DNA from: Pleurocapsa minor GSE-CHR-MK 17-07R
GTDB taxonomy: Bacteria; Chloroflexota; Anaerolineae; Aggregatilineales; Phototrophicaceae
Assembly: GCA_019359125.1 (NCBI GenBank)
Contig: JAHHHY010000012.1
Location: 1 to 64,000, forward strand
Length of the DNA: 64,000 nt
Direction: 5' to 3'
The notes below the pieces were generated by a model, which did not search any database, was not told the origin of the DNA, and saw only the letters and a list, made by a program, of their open reading frames with translations. Shown here in pieces: positions 7,359-15,856 of the stretch (its first letter is position 1; every line of letters starts with the position of its first letter). The position numbers and the translations under genes are program-made.

Positions 7359-9681
7359 TTTCGGACTCCACTGAAGCGGGCGCTGGCATTTCCACAACGT
7401 TCTGCACGACGGTCGAAGTGCGGCGCAGGCGCGGCACTTCTGGCAGCGGCGCATCATCGTCCGAAATCGCCACAGCATCCACCACATCGTCCGCTGCGGG
7501 CTTCAGCTTGCCAGTCGCCAGCTTGTCAGGCGTCCCGGCAGGGAGTACCGAGGGCGTTTCCTGTGTATGCAGGCGCGACAGCGCATTGGCCGGGTAATTG
7601 ATGCGCGGGTGGAATACCCCTTGAAGCATCTCGACAAACACGCTGCGGATCGTCTCGATATCGCGCAGGGTCAGGTTCGATTCGGCCAGCTGGCCATCCG
7701 CGATGCGGCTCTCCACCACCTCGCGCACGATGCTGGAAATTTCCTGCTTGTTGGCGGGCTTGCGTGCGCGCACCGTGCTTTCGCTGGTATCCGCCAGCAT
7801 CAGGATAGCGGTCTCCTTGCTTTGCGGGCGCGGGCCGGGATAGGTAAACAGGTCACGCTCGACCGTGCTGGCATCCGCCGCGGTTGTGATTGCCTTGTTC
7901 AGGAAATAGCCCACCTGCGTGGTGCCGTGATGCTCCCAGATAAAATCGCGCACGCGCACGGGCAGGCGATACTGCCGCGCCAGTCGGTCGCCATCTGGCA
8001 CATGCGCGATGATGATATCCGCGCTGCGATGCGGGTCATGCAGGCTGTCGTGCGGGTTATTGCCGTCCACCTGATTTTCGACAAAAAAGGCCGGATTGAG
8101 CATTTTTCCCACATCGTGATACAGGGCAGCGACGCGCACCAGCTCGGCATTGGCACCCACCGCGCTGGCAGCCTGCTCGGCCAGATTGGCGACCTGAAGC
8201 GAATGCTGATAGGTGCCGGGCGCCTCGCGCAGCAGGCGCTGAAGCAGGGGCTGATTCGGCTGGCTTAGCTCGACCAGCTTCAGGCTGGTGGGATAGTTAA
8301 ACAAGACCGTGACCAGATACAGCACACCCAGCGCAGCCGACGCCGAGACGACGCCGTTGAGCAGCGCGAAAAATATAAGCTGAATCGTCTGCGCGGCATC
8401 CACGCTCACCTGGCCCAGGCTGAAGCTGACCACCACCAGGATGTTCACCAGCGCGATCACCAGCCCGACATAGAAGTAACGGTTCAGCCGGTCGACATTC
8501 TTGAGCAGCAGCGCGCCGATGATTCCGCCAAACAGCGACACAGCGGCCACTTCCAGCGAGTTGTTGGCCACCAGGCCATACAGCATCGCATTCAGCCCGG
8601 CCGAGGCCAGCCCCAGCGGTGTGCTGACCAGGCCTGTGAGCACCAGCGGCACCACCGCGGCCGGATAAATCGTGATGGCAAATTCGGTGCCATTGAAAAC
8701 GACAAATCCCACAAAGCCCAGCAGATAGATGGCCTCAATTACCCACAATAACCCGCGCTTATCCAACAATCGTGTGTGAAAACGCTGGAAATAGAGCGTC
8801 GTCACCACGCCGGCCAGCAGCGCGCCCAGCAGCGCGCGTGCCGTAAGCTGCACCCGACGGTCGGTGGAAACCAGTAATCCCAGATTATCCAGCGCCTCGT
8901 AATCCAGCGCGCTCACGCTAGTGCCTGCGCGCATGACCACCTGGCCGCGCACAAAGCTGCGCGTTTCCGGCTCGACCGCATCGACTGCCGCCTGCCGGGC
9001 AGACTCTGTCGCCACTTCGTTCAACATGCGGTTGGGGCGCACCATGTCTTCCACCAGCGCGGTCACCACATTGGCATTGACCGGATTGAAGCGCACAGAT
9101 ACCTGCATGGCCAGGCCATCGATCACGCCCAGCAGGTCATTCTCGCGGATGCTCTCGCGCATCACGCGCTCCAGCACCGTGCTGGCCTCCGTGCTGATGG
9201 CCTGCCAAGTGGCATCGTCCACCGAGGCGATGGTATCGATGATCGGTTCGTCCAGCGTGAGCGAGGAAATCGCGCGCAGGTCACCCAGCCGCTGGGCTGG
9301 CGTGGCAAACCCGTCCGCCCGCACATCGGTGATGAAAGAGAGAATCTGCTGGAGCAGCTGAATCTGCTGGCGCGCCACATTCGGGTCTGGCGGGTCATAG
9401 ACCGGGAAGACCGCGTCAGCCGCATCTTCCTGGCGGATGCCGGTCAGGAGGTCGCTGGTGTAGGTGATGGTGAATGGCGCCAGCACATCGCGCGGGGCGA
9501 CGCCGCCCACCGTGACAGATTCCGTAATCCCCAGCCCCAGGCTGGCAAAGGCCAGCACCGCCCAGATGACCAGCACAAACACCAGCAGCGACAACCCGAC
9601 CATCAGCCGTTTCACACGCGCAGGGTCGCGCAGGAAGGAAGTGCCCAGGTTTTGCCTTAGCGAGCGCCAGCGGTCGATCAT
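7342..9681 (-). CDS. pgpH: 7TM receptor HD-domain phosphodiesterase (PgpH/YqfF-like)
   Basis: 779 residues. Order: one helix (about 27-48), an extracytoplasmic 7TMR-HDED sensor domain (about 50-285), seven membrane helices (about 285-465), then a cytoplasmic HD domain (about 485-640) and an unstructured tail. Metal-binding residues are visible: His493, the HD pair His522-Asp523 in YHDVGK, His551, His560 and His584/585. Characterised relatives (Listeria PgpH, Bacillus YqfF) hydrolyse cyclic di-AMP. The context next to ybeY and dgkA fits. No c-di-AMP synthase is visible in this window. c-di-AMP specificity is inferred from the family. Confidence 0.92.
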   Translation of the reverse strand: MIDRWRSLRQNLGTSFLRDPARVKRLMVGLSLLVFVLVIWAVLAFASLGLGITESVTVGGVAPRDVLAPFTITYTSDLLTGIRQEDAADAVFPVYDPPDPNVARQQIQLLQQILSFITDVRADGFATPAQRLGDLRAISSLTLDEPIIDTIASVDDATWQAISTEASTVLERVMRESIRENDLLGVIDGLAMQVSVRFNPVNANVVTALVEDMVRPNRMLNEVATESARQAAVDAVEPETRSFVRGQVVMRAGTSVSALDYEALDNLGLLVSTDRRVQLTARALLGALLAGVVTTLYFQRFHTRLLDKRGLLWVIEAIYLLGFVGFVVFNGTEFAITIYPAAVVPLVLTGLVSTPLGLASAGLNAMLYGLVANNSLEVAAVSLFGGIIGALLLKNVDRLNRYFYVGLVIALVNILVVVSFSLGQVSVDAAQTIQLIFFALLNGVVSASAALGVLYLVTVLFNYPTSLKLVELSQPNQPLLQRLLREAPGTYQHSLQVANLAEQAASAVGANAELVRVAALYHDVGKMLNPAFFVENQVDGNNPHDSLHDPHRSADIIIAHVPDGDRLARQYRLPVRVRDFIWEHHGTTQVGYFLNKAITTAADASTVERDLFTYPGPRPQSKETAILMLADTSESTVRARKPANKQEISSIVREVVESRIADGQLAESNLTLRDIETIRSVFVEMLQGVFHPRINYPANALSRLHTQETPSVLPAGTPDKLATGKLKPAADDVVDAVAISDDDAPLPEVPRLRRTSTVVQNVVEMPAPASVESENDADH

Positions 9682-9702
9682 CAGGGTATGCGCCGGACGG
9701 GG

Positions 9703-10152
9703 CTAGCCGCCCAGCACCGCCTTTACAACTTCATTGACGAGGCGGCCATCAGCGCGGCCCTTTACCTTCGGCATCAGCGCGGCCATCAGTTTGCCCATGT
9801 CTTTGGGCGACGCAGCGCCGGTCTCGGCCACGGCAGCGCGCACGACAACCTCAATTTCCTCGCGAGACATCTGCTGCGGCAGGAAGACTTCCAGCACCGC
9901 CAGCTGCGCGGCCTCGTCAGCTGCGATATCCTCGCGGCCAGCCTTGCGCGCTTCTTCCACCGACTCGCGGCGTTTTTTGATTTCCTTTTGCAGCACGGTC
10001 ATCGCATCTTCGGGCGACAGCGTGCGGCGCTCATCAATCTCGATCTGCTTGAACGCGCTCTGCGTCATGCGCAGCACATCGCGGCGCATCGCATCTTTAT
10101 TGACCATCGCCTGTTTCAGGGCATCCTGAATCAGCATCCTCACATCGTCCAT
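9703..10152 (-). CDS. yqeY: GatB/YqeY domain protein
   Basis: 149 residues, all-helical YqeY family, typical length. It aligns with the family along its length: an N-terminal helix with MRRDVLRMTQSAFKQIEID, a central Lys/Arg-rich IKKRRES segment, then FLPQQMSREEIE and a C-terminal MGKLMAALMPKVKGRADG motif. The domain is also found at the C terminus of GatB, where it binds tRNA; the stand-alone protein's role is not firmly known. The ATG at 10152 overlaps the mtaB stop by one base (TAATG). Confidence 0.95.
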   Translation of the reverse strand: MDDVRMLIQDALKQAMVNKDAMRRDVLRMTQSAFKQIEIDERRTLSPEDAMTVLQKEIKKRRESVEEARKAGREDIAADEAAQLAVLEVFLPQQMSREEIEVVVRAAVAETGAASPKDMGKLMAALMPKVKGRADGRLVNEVVKAVLGG

Positions 10153-11483
10153 TATGACTTGCTCCCTTCCAGTACAGGCATCGCGGGCAGCATGGCGTCC
10201 TCCATCAGCGGGACGGCCCCCATCGTGCGCGGACCAGCATCCCAGGTCGTCAGCCGCGCCGGGGTAATCAGGCCGGTCAGCGGGCGCGGATGCACTGCCG
10301 CAACGCGCAGATAATTCGCGGTGTATCCCACATTGTGGAAGCCAGCCTCGCTGGACCCAGCCACCTGTTCCCACAATACGCTCTGGATTGTACCCTGATA
10401 GCGCCCCGCATAGGAACTTTCCTGCACGGCCGTTAATGCATGCAGGACCGCGCTGCGAGACTTCTTGATGTCTTCCGCCACATGACCGCGCATGCGCGCC
10501 GCGGCTGTGCCCGGCCGACGGCTGTAGCGGAACACGTGCATACCGGCAAAGCCCATGCGCCCGATAAAGGCCAGGCTGTCTTCAAATTCGGCATCCGTCT
10601 CGCCCGGAAAGCCGACGATCACGTCAGTGGTGATGCACGGGTCGCCCAGCGTCCCGCGTGCGGCCTCGATCAGCGCGGAAAACTGCGCCTGGCTGGTGCG
10701 CCGGAGCATGCGCCGCAGCACCGTGTCGCTGCCGCTTTGCAGGGGCAGGTGCAGATGCGGGCACACGCGCGGGTTTTCCCACAGCCTGAAAAACCCCGGC
10801 GCGAGATCCCACGGCTCCAGCGACGACAGGCGAATACGCGGGATATCCGTGTCGGCCAGCAGCGCCCGCACCAGCGCGCTCAGGCCATCCTGGTCGCCCA
10901 GGTCATGGCCATAGCTGCCCAGATGCACGCCCGTCAGCACGATTTCCTGATAGCCCAGCGCATGCAGCGTGCGCGCCTCCGCGACGACTTCGGCGATTGT
11001 GCGGCTGCGCCCTGCCCCGCGCGCGATCGTCGTCACGCAGAACGTGCACGCGTTTTCGCAGCCATCCTGCACCTTCATAAAGGCACGCGTGCGCCCGACC
11101 CAGGCAGGGACATCGCGCTGAACCGGTTCCAGGTCGTACGGCTCCGTGGGCTGCCCGGTGACCTGCGACACCAGCGCGTCTTTGGCCTCGTTGCTCACAA
11201 TTCGGCTGACGCCTTCCAGCACCGTGATTTCAGAAGGTGCGATCTGTGAGTAGCAACCTGTCACGGTGATGCTAGCCTGCGGGCTGGCGCGGTGCATCTG
11301 GCGCACCAGCTTGCGGCTGCTGTGCGATGCATCGGCTGTGACCGCGCAGGTATTGACGATGATCTGGTCGGCCTGTGACGGCTCATCGACCACCTCATGC
11401 CCCTGCGCGATAAACTGGCGTGCCATCGCCTCGATTTCGCCCTGGTTCAGGCGGCAGCCCAGCGTGCGCAGATGAACCTTCAT
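10152..11483 (-). CDS. mtaB: tRNA t6A37 methylthiotransferase MtaB
   Basis: A radical-SAM methylthiotransferase of 443 residues that converts t6A to ms2t6A at position 37 of ANN-decoding tRNAs. It has an N-terminal UPF0004 domain with cluster cysteines Cys10, Cys46 and Cys77, a radical-SAM domain with CENACTFC (Cys142, Cys146, Cys149), and a C-terminal TRAM-like region. MtaB is favoured over MiaB by the MKVHLRTLGCRLNQ start and lack of an N-terminal extension. A strong ribosome-binding site GGAGG precedes ATG 11483. The gene overlaps the upstream gene by four bases (ATGA) and precedes yqeY, as in Bacillus. Confidence 0.95.
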   Translation of the reverse strand: MKVHLRTLGCRLNQGEIEAMARQFIAQGHEVVDEPSQADQIIVNTCAVTADASHSSRKLVRQMHRASPQASITVTGCYSQIAPSEITVLEGVSRIVSNEAKDALVSQVTGQPTEPYDLEPVQRDVPAWVGRTRAFMKVQDGCENACTFCVTTIARGAGRSRTIAEVVAEARTLHALGYQEIVLTGVHLGSYGHDLGDQDGLSALVRALLADTDIPRIRLSSLEPWDLAPGFFRLWENPRVCPHLHLPLQSGSDTVLRRMLRRTSQAQFSALIEAARGTLGDPCITTDVIVGFPGETDAEFEDSLAFIGRMGFAGMHVFRYSRRPGTAAARMRGHVAEDIKKSRSAVLHALTAVQESSYAGRYQGTIQSVLWEQVAGSSEAGFHNVGYTANYLRVAAVHPRPLTGLITPARLTTWDAGPRTMGAVPLMEDAMLPAMPVLEGSKS

Positions 11484-12247
11484 GCGCCCTCCGCGGGAGC
11501 CAGCAGCACGATATCCTGCATCTGCACGACAACCCCACCGCCACCGCTCTGGGTGGCCAGCGCGGCAGCCCCGACCTGCCCGGAAGCGATGCCACCCGCA
11601 GTCAGCGCGTCCAGCATCTGCCCCTGAATGCAGCTGTCCATGGCATAGGTGCTGATGCCCGCCGGATCATCGGGGATGCAGAGCTGCACCGGCTCGCCAT
11701 TGATGAAAAAGCGGAATGTGTCGCCCGTCGCCAGCACGCGCACGGTATTCACAGCGCCCAGCCCCTGCGCCACCAGCGGCGACGGTATCCAGTTGCTGAG
11801 CACGCTTTCCTGGCCATTCAGCGTGCGCGTCACGCGGTAGTAGCCGTCACTGCTGACGGTGAACAGGAAATAGCTGTCGTCTCCCGTGCGCGCATTGTCA
11901 TTGTCCTGCAAACGAAAAATCACGCCGAAGGCATTATCGAGCGGGCCTTCGATGGCGCTCAGCGTCGCGGTCAGGTCGAAATCGGCAAAGTGCGTGCTCT
12001 GCGTGGAAAACACACCGCTGCTCGCGGCATCGGCTTCCAGCACCAGCGCGCTGTCGGCCATGCGCGCAGACAGGCGGCCATCGTCAAACACAGACCAGCC
12101 GAGGCCCGAACCATCAAACCCGTCCGCCAGCAGCACCTCACCCGGCGCAGCGGTGGCGATAAAATGCCACGCCCCGATGGAGCGATTGACCAGCACCAGC
12201 CCCGCCGTCAGGCCAGCCAGCAGCACAGCCACAACCCATTTTTTCAC
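11480..12247 (-). CDS. Membrane-anchored protein with lectin-like (LamG/DUF1080-type) domain
   Basis: 255 residues: a single N-terminal helix (about 5-22) acting as signal anchor, then an extracytoplasmic beta-rich domain. The texture DGFDGSGLGWSVFDDG, FDLTATLSA, FGVIFRLQDNDN, YFLFTVSSDGYYRV and FRFFINGEPV is characteristic of concanavalin-like jelly-roll domains such as DUF1080. No catalytic residues can be assigned. The GTG at 12247 is preferred because GAGGA lies seven bases before it, whereas it abuts the alternative GTG at 12253. The stop overlaps the mtaB start by four bases, so they are co-transcribed. Confidence 0.6.
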   Translation of the reverse strand: MKKWVVAVLLAGLTAGLVLVNRSIGAWHFIATAAPGEVLLADGFDGSGLGWSVFDDGRLSARMADSALVLEADAASSGVFSTQSTHFADFDLTATLSAIEGPLDNAFGVIFRLQDNDNARTGDDSYFLFTVSSDGYYRVTRTLNGQESVLSNWIPSPLVAQGLGAVNTVRVLATGDTFRFFINGEPVQLCIPDDPAGISTYAMDSCIQGQMLDALTAGGIASGQVGAAALATQSGGGGVVVQMQDIVLLAPAEGA

Positions 12248-12319
12248 AAGCACGTCCTCAGATCATTGTCAGACGCATTTTAGCACGCTGGCCAGGCCGG
12301 GTAAACGCCAGCGGATGCT

Positions 12320-13180
12320 TCAGGCCGTATGGGCAGCCATATGCCGCGCCACCCGCCTCAGCGCAAACTGGCGTACCAGCGCCCACCAGCCCACATGCAC
12401 AGCGAACGGCAGCAGCCCCAGGACAGGCGGTATGAAACCCAGCGGCAGCGCGGCCAGCGCGACCAGCCACACGGCCAGCAGCGCGCCGCCCACCGCGAAA
12501 ATCCCCATGGTGCCACCCGCGTGCGCCTGCACCGCCATGCCCAGCGCGGTAAACGCGCGCAGCCGGATAATCGGCTCGACCAGCAGCAAAATGACCCCGC
12601 AGGCCCAGTAGCTGACAACCAGCACAAACAGCAGCGCACTGTCCAGCGCCGAGAGCGCCACGCCAAACCCGACGATGCACAGCGTGACGCGCACGCCCAT
12701 GATCCATGAGAATAAGCGCCATGTGCGTACCTGCGCGGCCGCATGCCATGCCCGCACCAGGTCAGAGCGCTCCACATGCGTGAGCAGGATCAGCTCGACG
12801 GCAGGATCGCCCGATCGCATGTGATAATTTTCGTAGCCGAACAACGCAGCGCGCACATCCATGAACAACGTCAGCAGCACATTGACCAGAAAGATGAATA
12901 ACCAGACGACGATCAGCGGTGCCAGCGCGTCCTCAGATCCTATCAGAAAGCTGGATGCGACATTGGAAAGATACAGCAGCGCAGCGGCAAGCAGCGAGAC
13001 CGCGCAGCCTGCGGCCAGTCCGAGTCGTGTTGTGCGGCCAATCTGGCCCGGAGAGCTGGCCCACGACAGCCCGCGCATATGCAGCCAGAAAATCGGCGCG
13101 GCGCTGTTAAGGCCCCTCAGCGGGTGGTATTTCAGTATCTGGCGCAGCAGTGGATTCGGCCTGCGGAGCTGCTTCCCCAT
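12320..13180 (-). CDS. Integral membrane protein, unknown function
   Basis: 286 residues with about six membrane helices (around 50-72, 85-105, 155-178, 180-200, 222-245, 248-270) and short loops. I do not recognise the family; the arrangement loosely recalls the membrane part of ABC-2-type exporters. ATG 13180 is preceded by GGAGG with a six-base spacer, so this start is well supported even though it lies 74 bases inside the end of the upstream TPR gene in another frame. The overlap suggests coupled expression. Confidence 0.6.
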   Translation of the reverse strand: MGKQLRRPNPLLRQILKYHPLRGLNSAAPIFWLHMRGLSWASSPGQIGRTTRLGLAAGCAVSLLAAALLYLSNVASSFLIGSEDALAPLIVVWLFIFLVNVLLTLFMDVRAALFGYENYHMRSGDPAVELILLTHVERSDLVRAWHAAAQVRTWRLFSWIMGVRVTLCIVGFGVALSALDSALLFVLVVSYWACGVILLLVEPIIRLRAFTALGMAVQAHAGGTMGIFAVGGALLAVWLVALAALPLGFIPPVLGLLPFAVHVGWWALVRQFALRRVARHMAAHTA

Positions 13181-14201
13181 CAATTGCCTCCAGAATCTCC
13201 GTCGTTTGCGTGTTCAGGGCTTCCAGCAGAGCGACATACGTCAGGTCGCCGCCGGATGCCTGCACTGCGCGGGTCAGCCACAATTCAGCCAGGTTCAGGT
13301 TCCCGGCCAGCCGATAGCCGGTGCCCAGCTCCGCCATCAGTGCCGGGCTGGCCGGATCGAGCGCGACGGCCGCAGCCAGCGCCTCGATGCTTTGGGCGTC
13401 ATCGCCACGTGCCCGAAAATGCAGGCCTTCCACCAGCCGCACCTGCGGGTCATTGGGCGCCAGCGCCACCGCCTGCCCCACCAGCGCATCGCCATTCTCG
13501 CCGGTCTGGTCCAGCGTGACGCCCAGATAGGCCAGCGCCAGCGGGCGCTCTTCGCGTGCCACTACCTGCTCAAACGCGAGACGTGCCAGCGGCCACTGCT
13601 CAAACCTGGCAAACACCAGCCCGACGCGCAGCAGTTGGTCGGTCTGCACATCGGCGCTCAAAATGACCGTGCGCAGGGCATCGGCCACATCGCGATAGTC
13701 GCCCGTTTGCATCGCCCGGGCCAGCGGATCAAGCGCCGCAGCGGGATCAGTGGCCGCCAGAATCTGGCCAATCGCGAAATACGCGCTGTCGGGCGCATCC
13801 GGCAGCGTCAACCGCGCGCGCCATGCCGTCAGCACCAGGTCCCAGTCCCCGATATCCCAGGCGGCCAGCGCCACATCTTCCACCAGCGCGGCATCCGTGA
13901 TGGTCGCCATGGCAGCCGCCCAGTACGGCAGCGCGCGCGCTGTATTGCCCGCTTCTTTCCACAAGTCCCCGGCCAGATGCTGGCGTTCGGGCGTCCAGCC
14001 ATCGGCGGCAGCCTGCGCCAGCACCTGCGACAGCGCCTGAACAGGCCGACCACTCTGGCGCTGTGGCAGCACGAACACAGGCGATTCCGCAGGGGCAGGC
14101 GCGAAGGGGCGAATCACCAGTGCGGTGACCACCAGATAAATGAGAACCGCCGCGAGGGCGCAGATGCTCCACAGGCGGCGGCGATAATGACGTAGATTCA
14201 T
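13107..14201 (-). CDS. Membrane-anchored TPR-repeat protein
   Basis: 364 residues: a short cytoplasmic start, one membrane helix (about 13-33), then tandem tetratricopeptide-like helical pairs to about residue 340, for example LPYWAAAMATITDAALVEDVALAAWDIGDWD, LAYLGVTLDQTGENGDALVGQAVALAPNDPQ in pattern, and ALDPASPALMAELGTGYRLAGN. TPR arrays mediate protein-protein contacts, here outside the membrane by the predicted topology; the partner is unknown. Co-oriented with the membrane protein that overlaps its 3' end and with the response regulator 15 bases upstream. Confidence 0.7.
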   Translation of the reverse strand: MNLRHYRRRLWSICALAAVLIYLVVTALVIRPFAPAPAESPVFVLPQRQSGRPVQALSQVLAQAAADGWTPERQHLAGDLWKEAGNTARALPYWAAAMATITDAALVEDVALAAWDIGDWDLVLTAWRARLTLPDAPDSAYFAIGQILAATDPAAALDPLARAMQTGDYRDVADALRTVILSADVQTDQLLRVGLVFARFEQWPLARLAFEQVVAREERPLALAYLGVTLDQTGENGDALVGQAVALAPNDPQVRLVEGLHFRARGDDAQSIEALAAAVALDPASPALMAELGTGYRLAGNLNLAELWLTRAVQASGGDLTYVALLEALNTQTTEILEAIDGEAAPQAESTAAPDTEIPPAEGP

Positions 14202-14216
14202 GAAGGCATTTCAGTT

Positions 14217-14909
14217 TCAGTGCGGGACGTTCAGTGCGCTCTTGACGACCTGCTGAATTTCATCCGGGCGCAGCGGCTTGATGAGATAATTGTGCACGCC
14301 CTGCAGCTTGCCCACCAGGCGATTTGCGGGATCGCCGTAGGCGGTAATCACGATGACGATGGGCGACTTGCCCTCGCCAGACCGCGCGCGTTCCTTGATG
14401 TGCTCCAGCACCTTCCAGCCGGTCATATCCGGCAGGTGAATATCCAGCAGCACGATATCCGGCATCGCTTCGGCCATCTTCTGTACTGCATGTTCGCCCC
14501 GGTTGGCCACCACGACATCGATATTGATGCGTCGCAGCGTTGCCTCCACCATATCGGCAAGCTCCGGGGTGTCTTCCACTACAAGTGCGGTTGGGCGCTG
14601 GCCGCCCGGTCTCTCCTCTGGCATTCTCACTGGCCTTGTCTCTGCCGTAGTCCGACTGGCATCCTGTTGTTCATCAGGGCTGGTGCCGTCAGTTCTGAGC
14701 GTGACAGCAGCGATCATACCCGTCTCGGCATGGGGTGGCCGGGCGCTCTGGTCTGCCTCCACCGACAACGTGGCAGCAGCATACTCACCGGCAGCACGAA
14801 CCGCACTGTCGTTAAATGCCTCGCGTGCGTCCTGCTCATGCGAGACCCGCTGTTCATCTGCCTCATAGCTCACGCAGGAATTCCCGCGCGAAACCGGCTG
14901 CTTGGCCAT
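14217..14909 (-). CDS. Response regulator with N-terminal extension (single receiver domain)
   Basis: 230 residues. The last 120 form a CheY-like receiver domain: acidic pair in VVEDTPE (about 110-116), phosphoacceptor Asp in LLDIHLPDM (about 154-162), switch Thr in VITAYGD, and conserved Lys in LIKPLRP. There is no output domain, so it may act by protein interaction. The first 105 residues are low-complexity and polar. An internal start near MPEERPGG (about residue 95) would give a plain single-domain regulator and cannot be excluded. No cognate kinase is adjacent. Confidence 0.82.
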   Translation of the reverse strand: MAKQPVSRGNSCVSYEADEQRVSHEQDAREAFNDSAVRAAGEYAAATLSVEADQSARPPHAETGMIAAVTLRTDGTSPDEQQDASRTTAETRPVRMPEERPGGQRPTALVVEDTPELADMVEATLRRINIDVVVANRGEHAVQKMAEAMPDIVLLDIHLPDMTGWKVLEHIKERARSGEGKSPIVIVITAYGDPANRLVGKLQGVHNYLIKPLRPDEIQQVVKSALNVPH

Positions 14910-15030
14910 GCGAAACTACTTTCTGAAAAACATACAGTTTCAAGCGGAGTATAACACACACATCTCCATAGTTTGTCGAGAAATTTACGAATTTTGTGCT
15001 AAAAAGTCATAAATCTATACACTTTGAGTT

Positions 15031-15843
15031 ATGACACCAGAAACCGATGCTGTGACGTTCACTTTCATTCGCTCCATTCGCCTGCTGCACAGCGGAGATG
15101 CCGCCCTGCTCGGGCTCGACGACGCCAGGCGGCTGTACACCGAAGAATACTTTGGCGAGGATGGCCTGCTGGCCCAGGCGGCCTGGTCGGACACAGGCGA
15201 ACTACTGCGCTGCGTGGACGAGTCGCAGGCCGATGGACAGCCGATTCAGGCGCTGGATCTGCCGGATGGCCCGCTACTGAAGCCCGGGCGCGGCTGGAAT
15301 ACCGTCCGCCTGAACCACGCCGGGGCGCGCCATCGCGGCCTGCGCGAGACCGACCGCATCGCCGACACCACGCTCAGCCTGAGCGTGCCCGAAAAGATGC
15401 TGCTGGCCGCCTATATCCCGCAGGCCGCCTCCCCCATGAGCCTGATTGGCATCGCGGAAAGCTATGTCATGAGCGAGGCACAGCTCACGCGGACGGTGTA
15501 TCTGGTCTGCCGACGCCTGCGCATCGCCTATGCCCTGGCGAGTCGGGTGATGGCAGACGATGGCCTGCCCTGCGATTATGAGACCGCCGTGCTGCACGTG
15601 GTGCATCTGGTCGATCTGGCCGACGACAAGCCGGTTCCCGCCGAAGACTGGTTCGGGCTGCTGCCTGCGCCGACGCTGTATCGTCCCACAGAGTGCATCT
15701 TCGACCGCGAACGTGGTGAGCTGTGGATTGCTGAAAGCGGAGACGGGACGCGCCCGGCACAGGCGCATCTGTATCGGATCGACGGGCTGCCGCGTCCGCT
15801 GTCGCACGAGGAAGCACTTTTCGATAAACTGTATCGAAGCTGA
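15031..15843 (+). CDS. Hypothetical protein
   Basis: 270 residues, soluble, no signal peptide or membrane helix. I do not recognise it. Visible features are a central helical stretch (about 125-185: EKMLLAAYIP, SLIGIAESYVMSEAQLTRTVYLVCRRLRIAYALA) and a C-terminal part with strands that could be a small beta domain (FDRERGELWIAESGDG, HLYRIDGLPRPL). A TATACA box at 15016-15021 lies only nine bases before ATG 15031, so the transcript may be leaderless or nearly so. Divergent from the response regulator gene. Confidence 0.6.
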   Translation: MTPETDAVTFTFIRSIRLLHSGDAALLGLDDARRLYTEEYFGEDGLLAQAAWSDTGELLRCVDESQADGQPIQALDLPDGPLLKPGRGWNTVRLNHAGARHRGLRETDRIADTTLSLSVPEKMLLAAYIPQAASPMSLIGIAESYVMSEAQLTRTVYLVCRRLRIAYALASRVMADDGLPCDYETAVLHVVHLVDLADDKPVPAEDWFGLLPAPTLYRPTECIFDRERGELWIAESGDGTRPAQAHLYRIDGLPRPLSHEEALFDKLYRS

Positions 15844-15856
15844 CCCGCAGAGCTTT

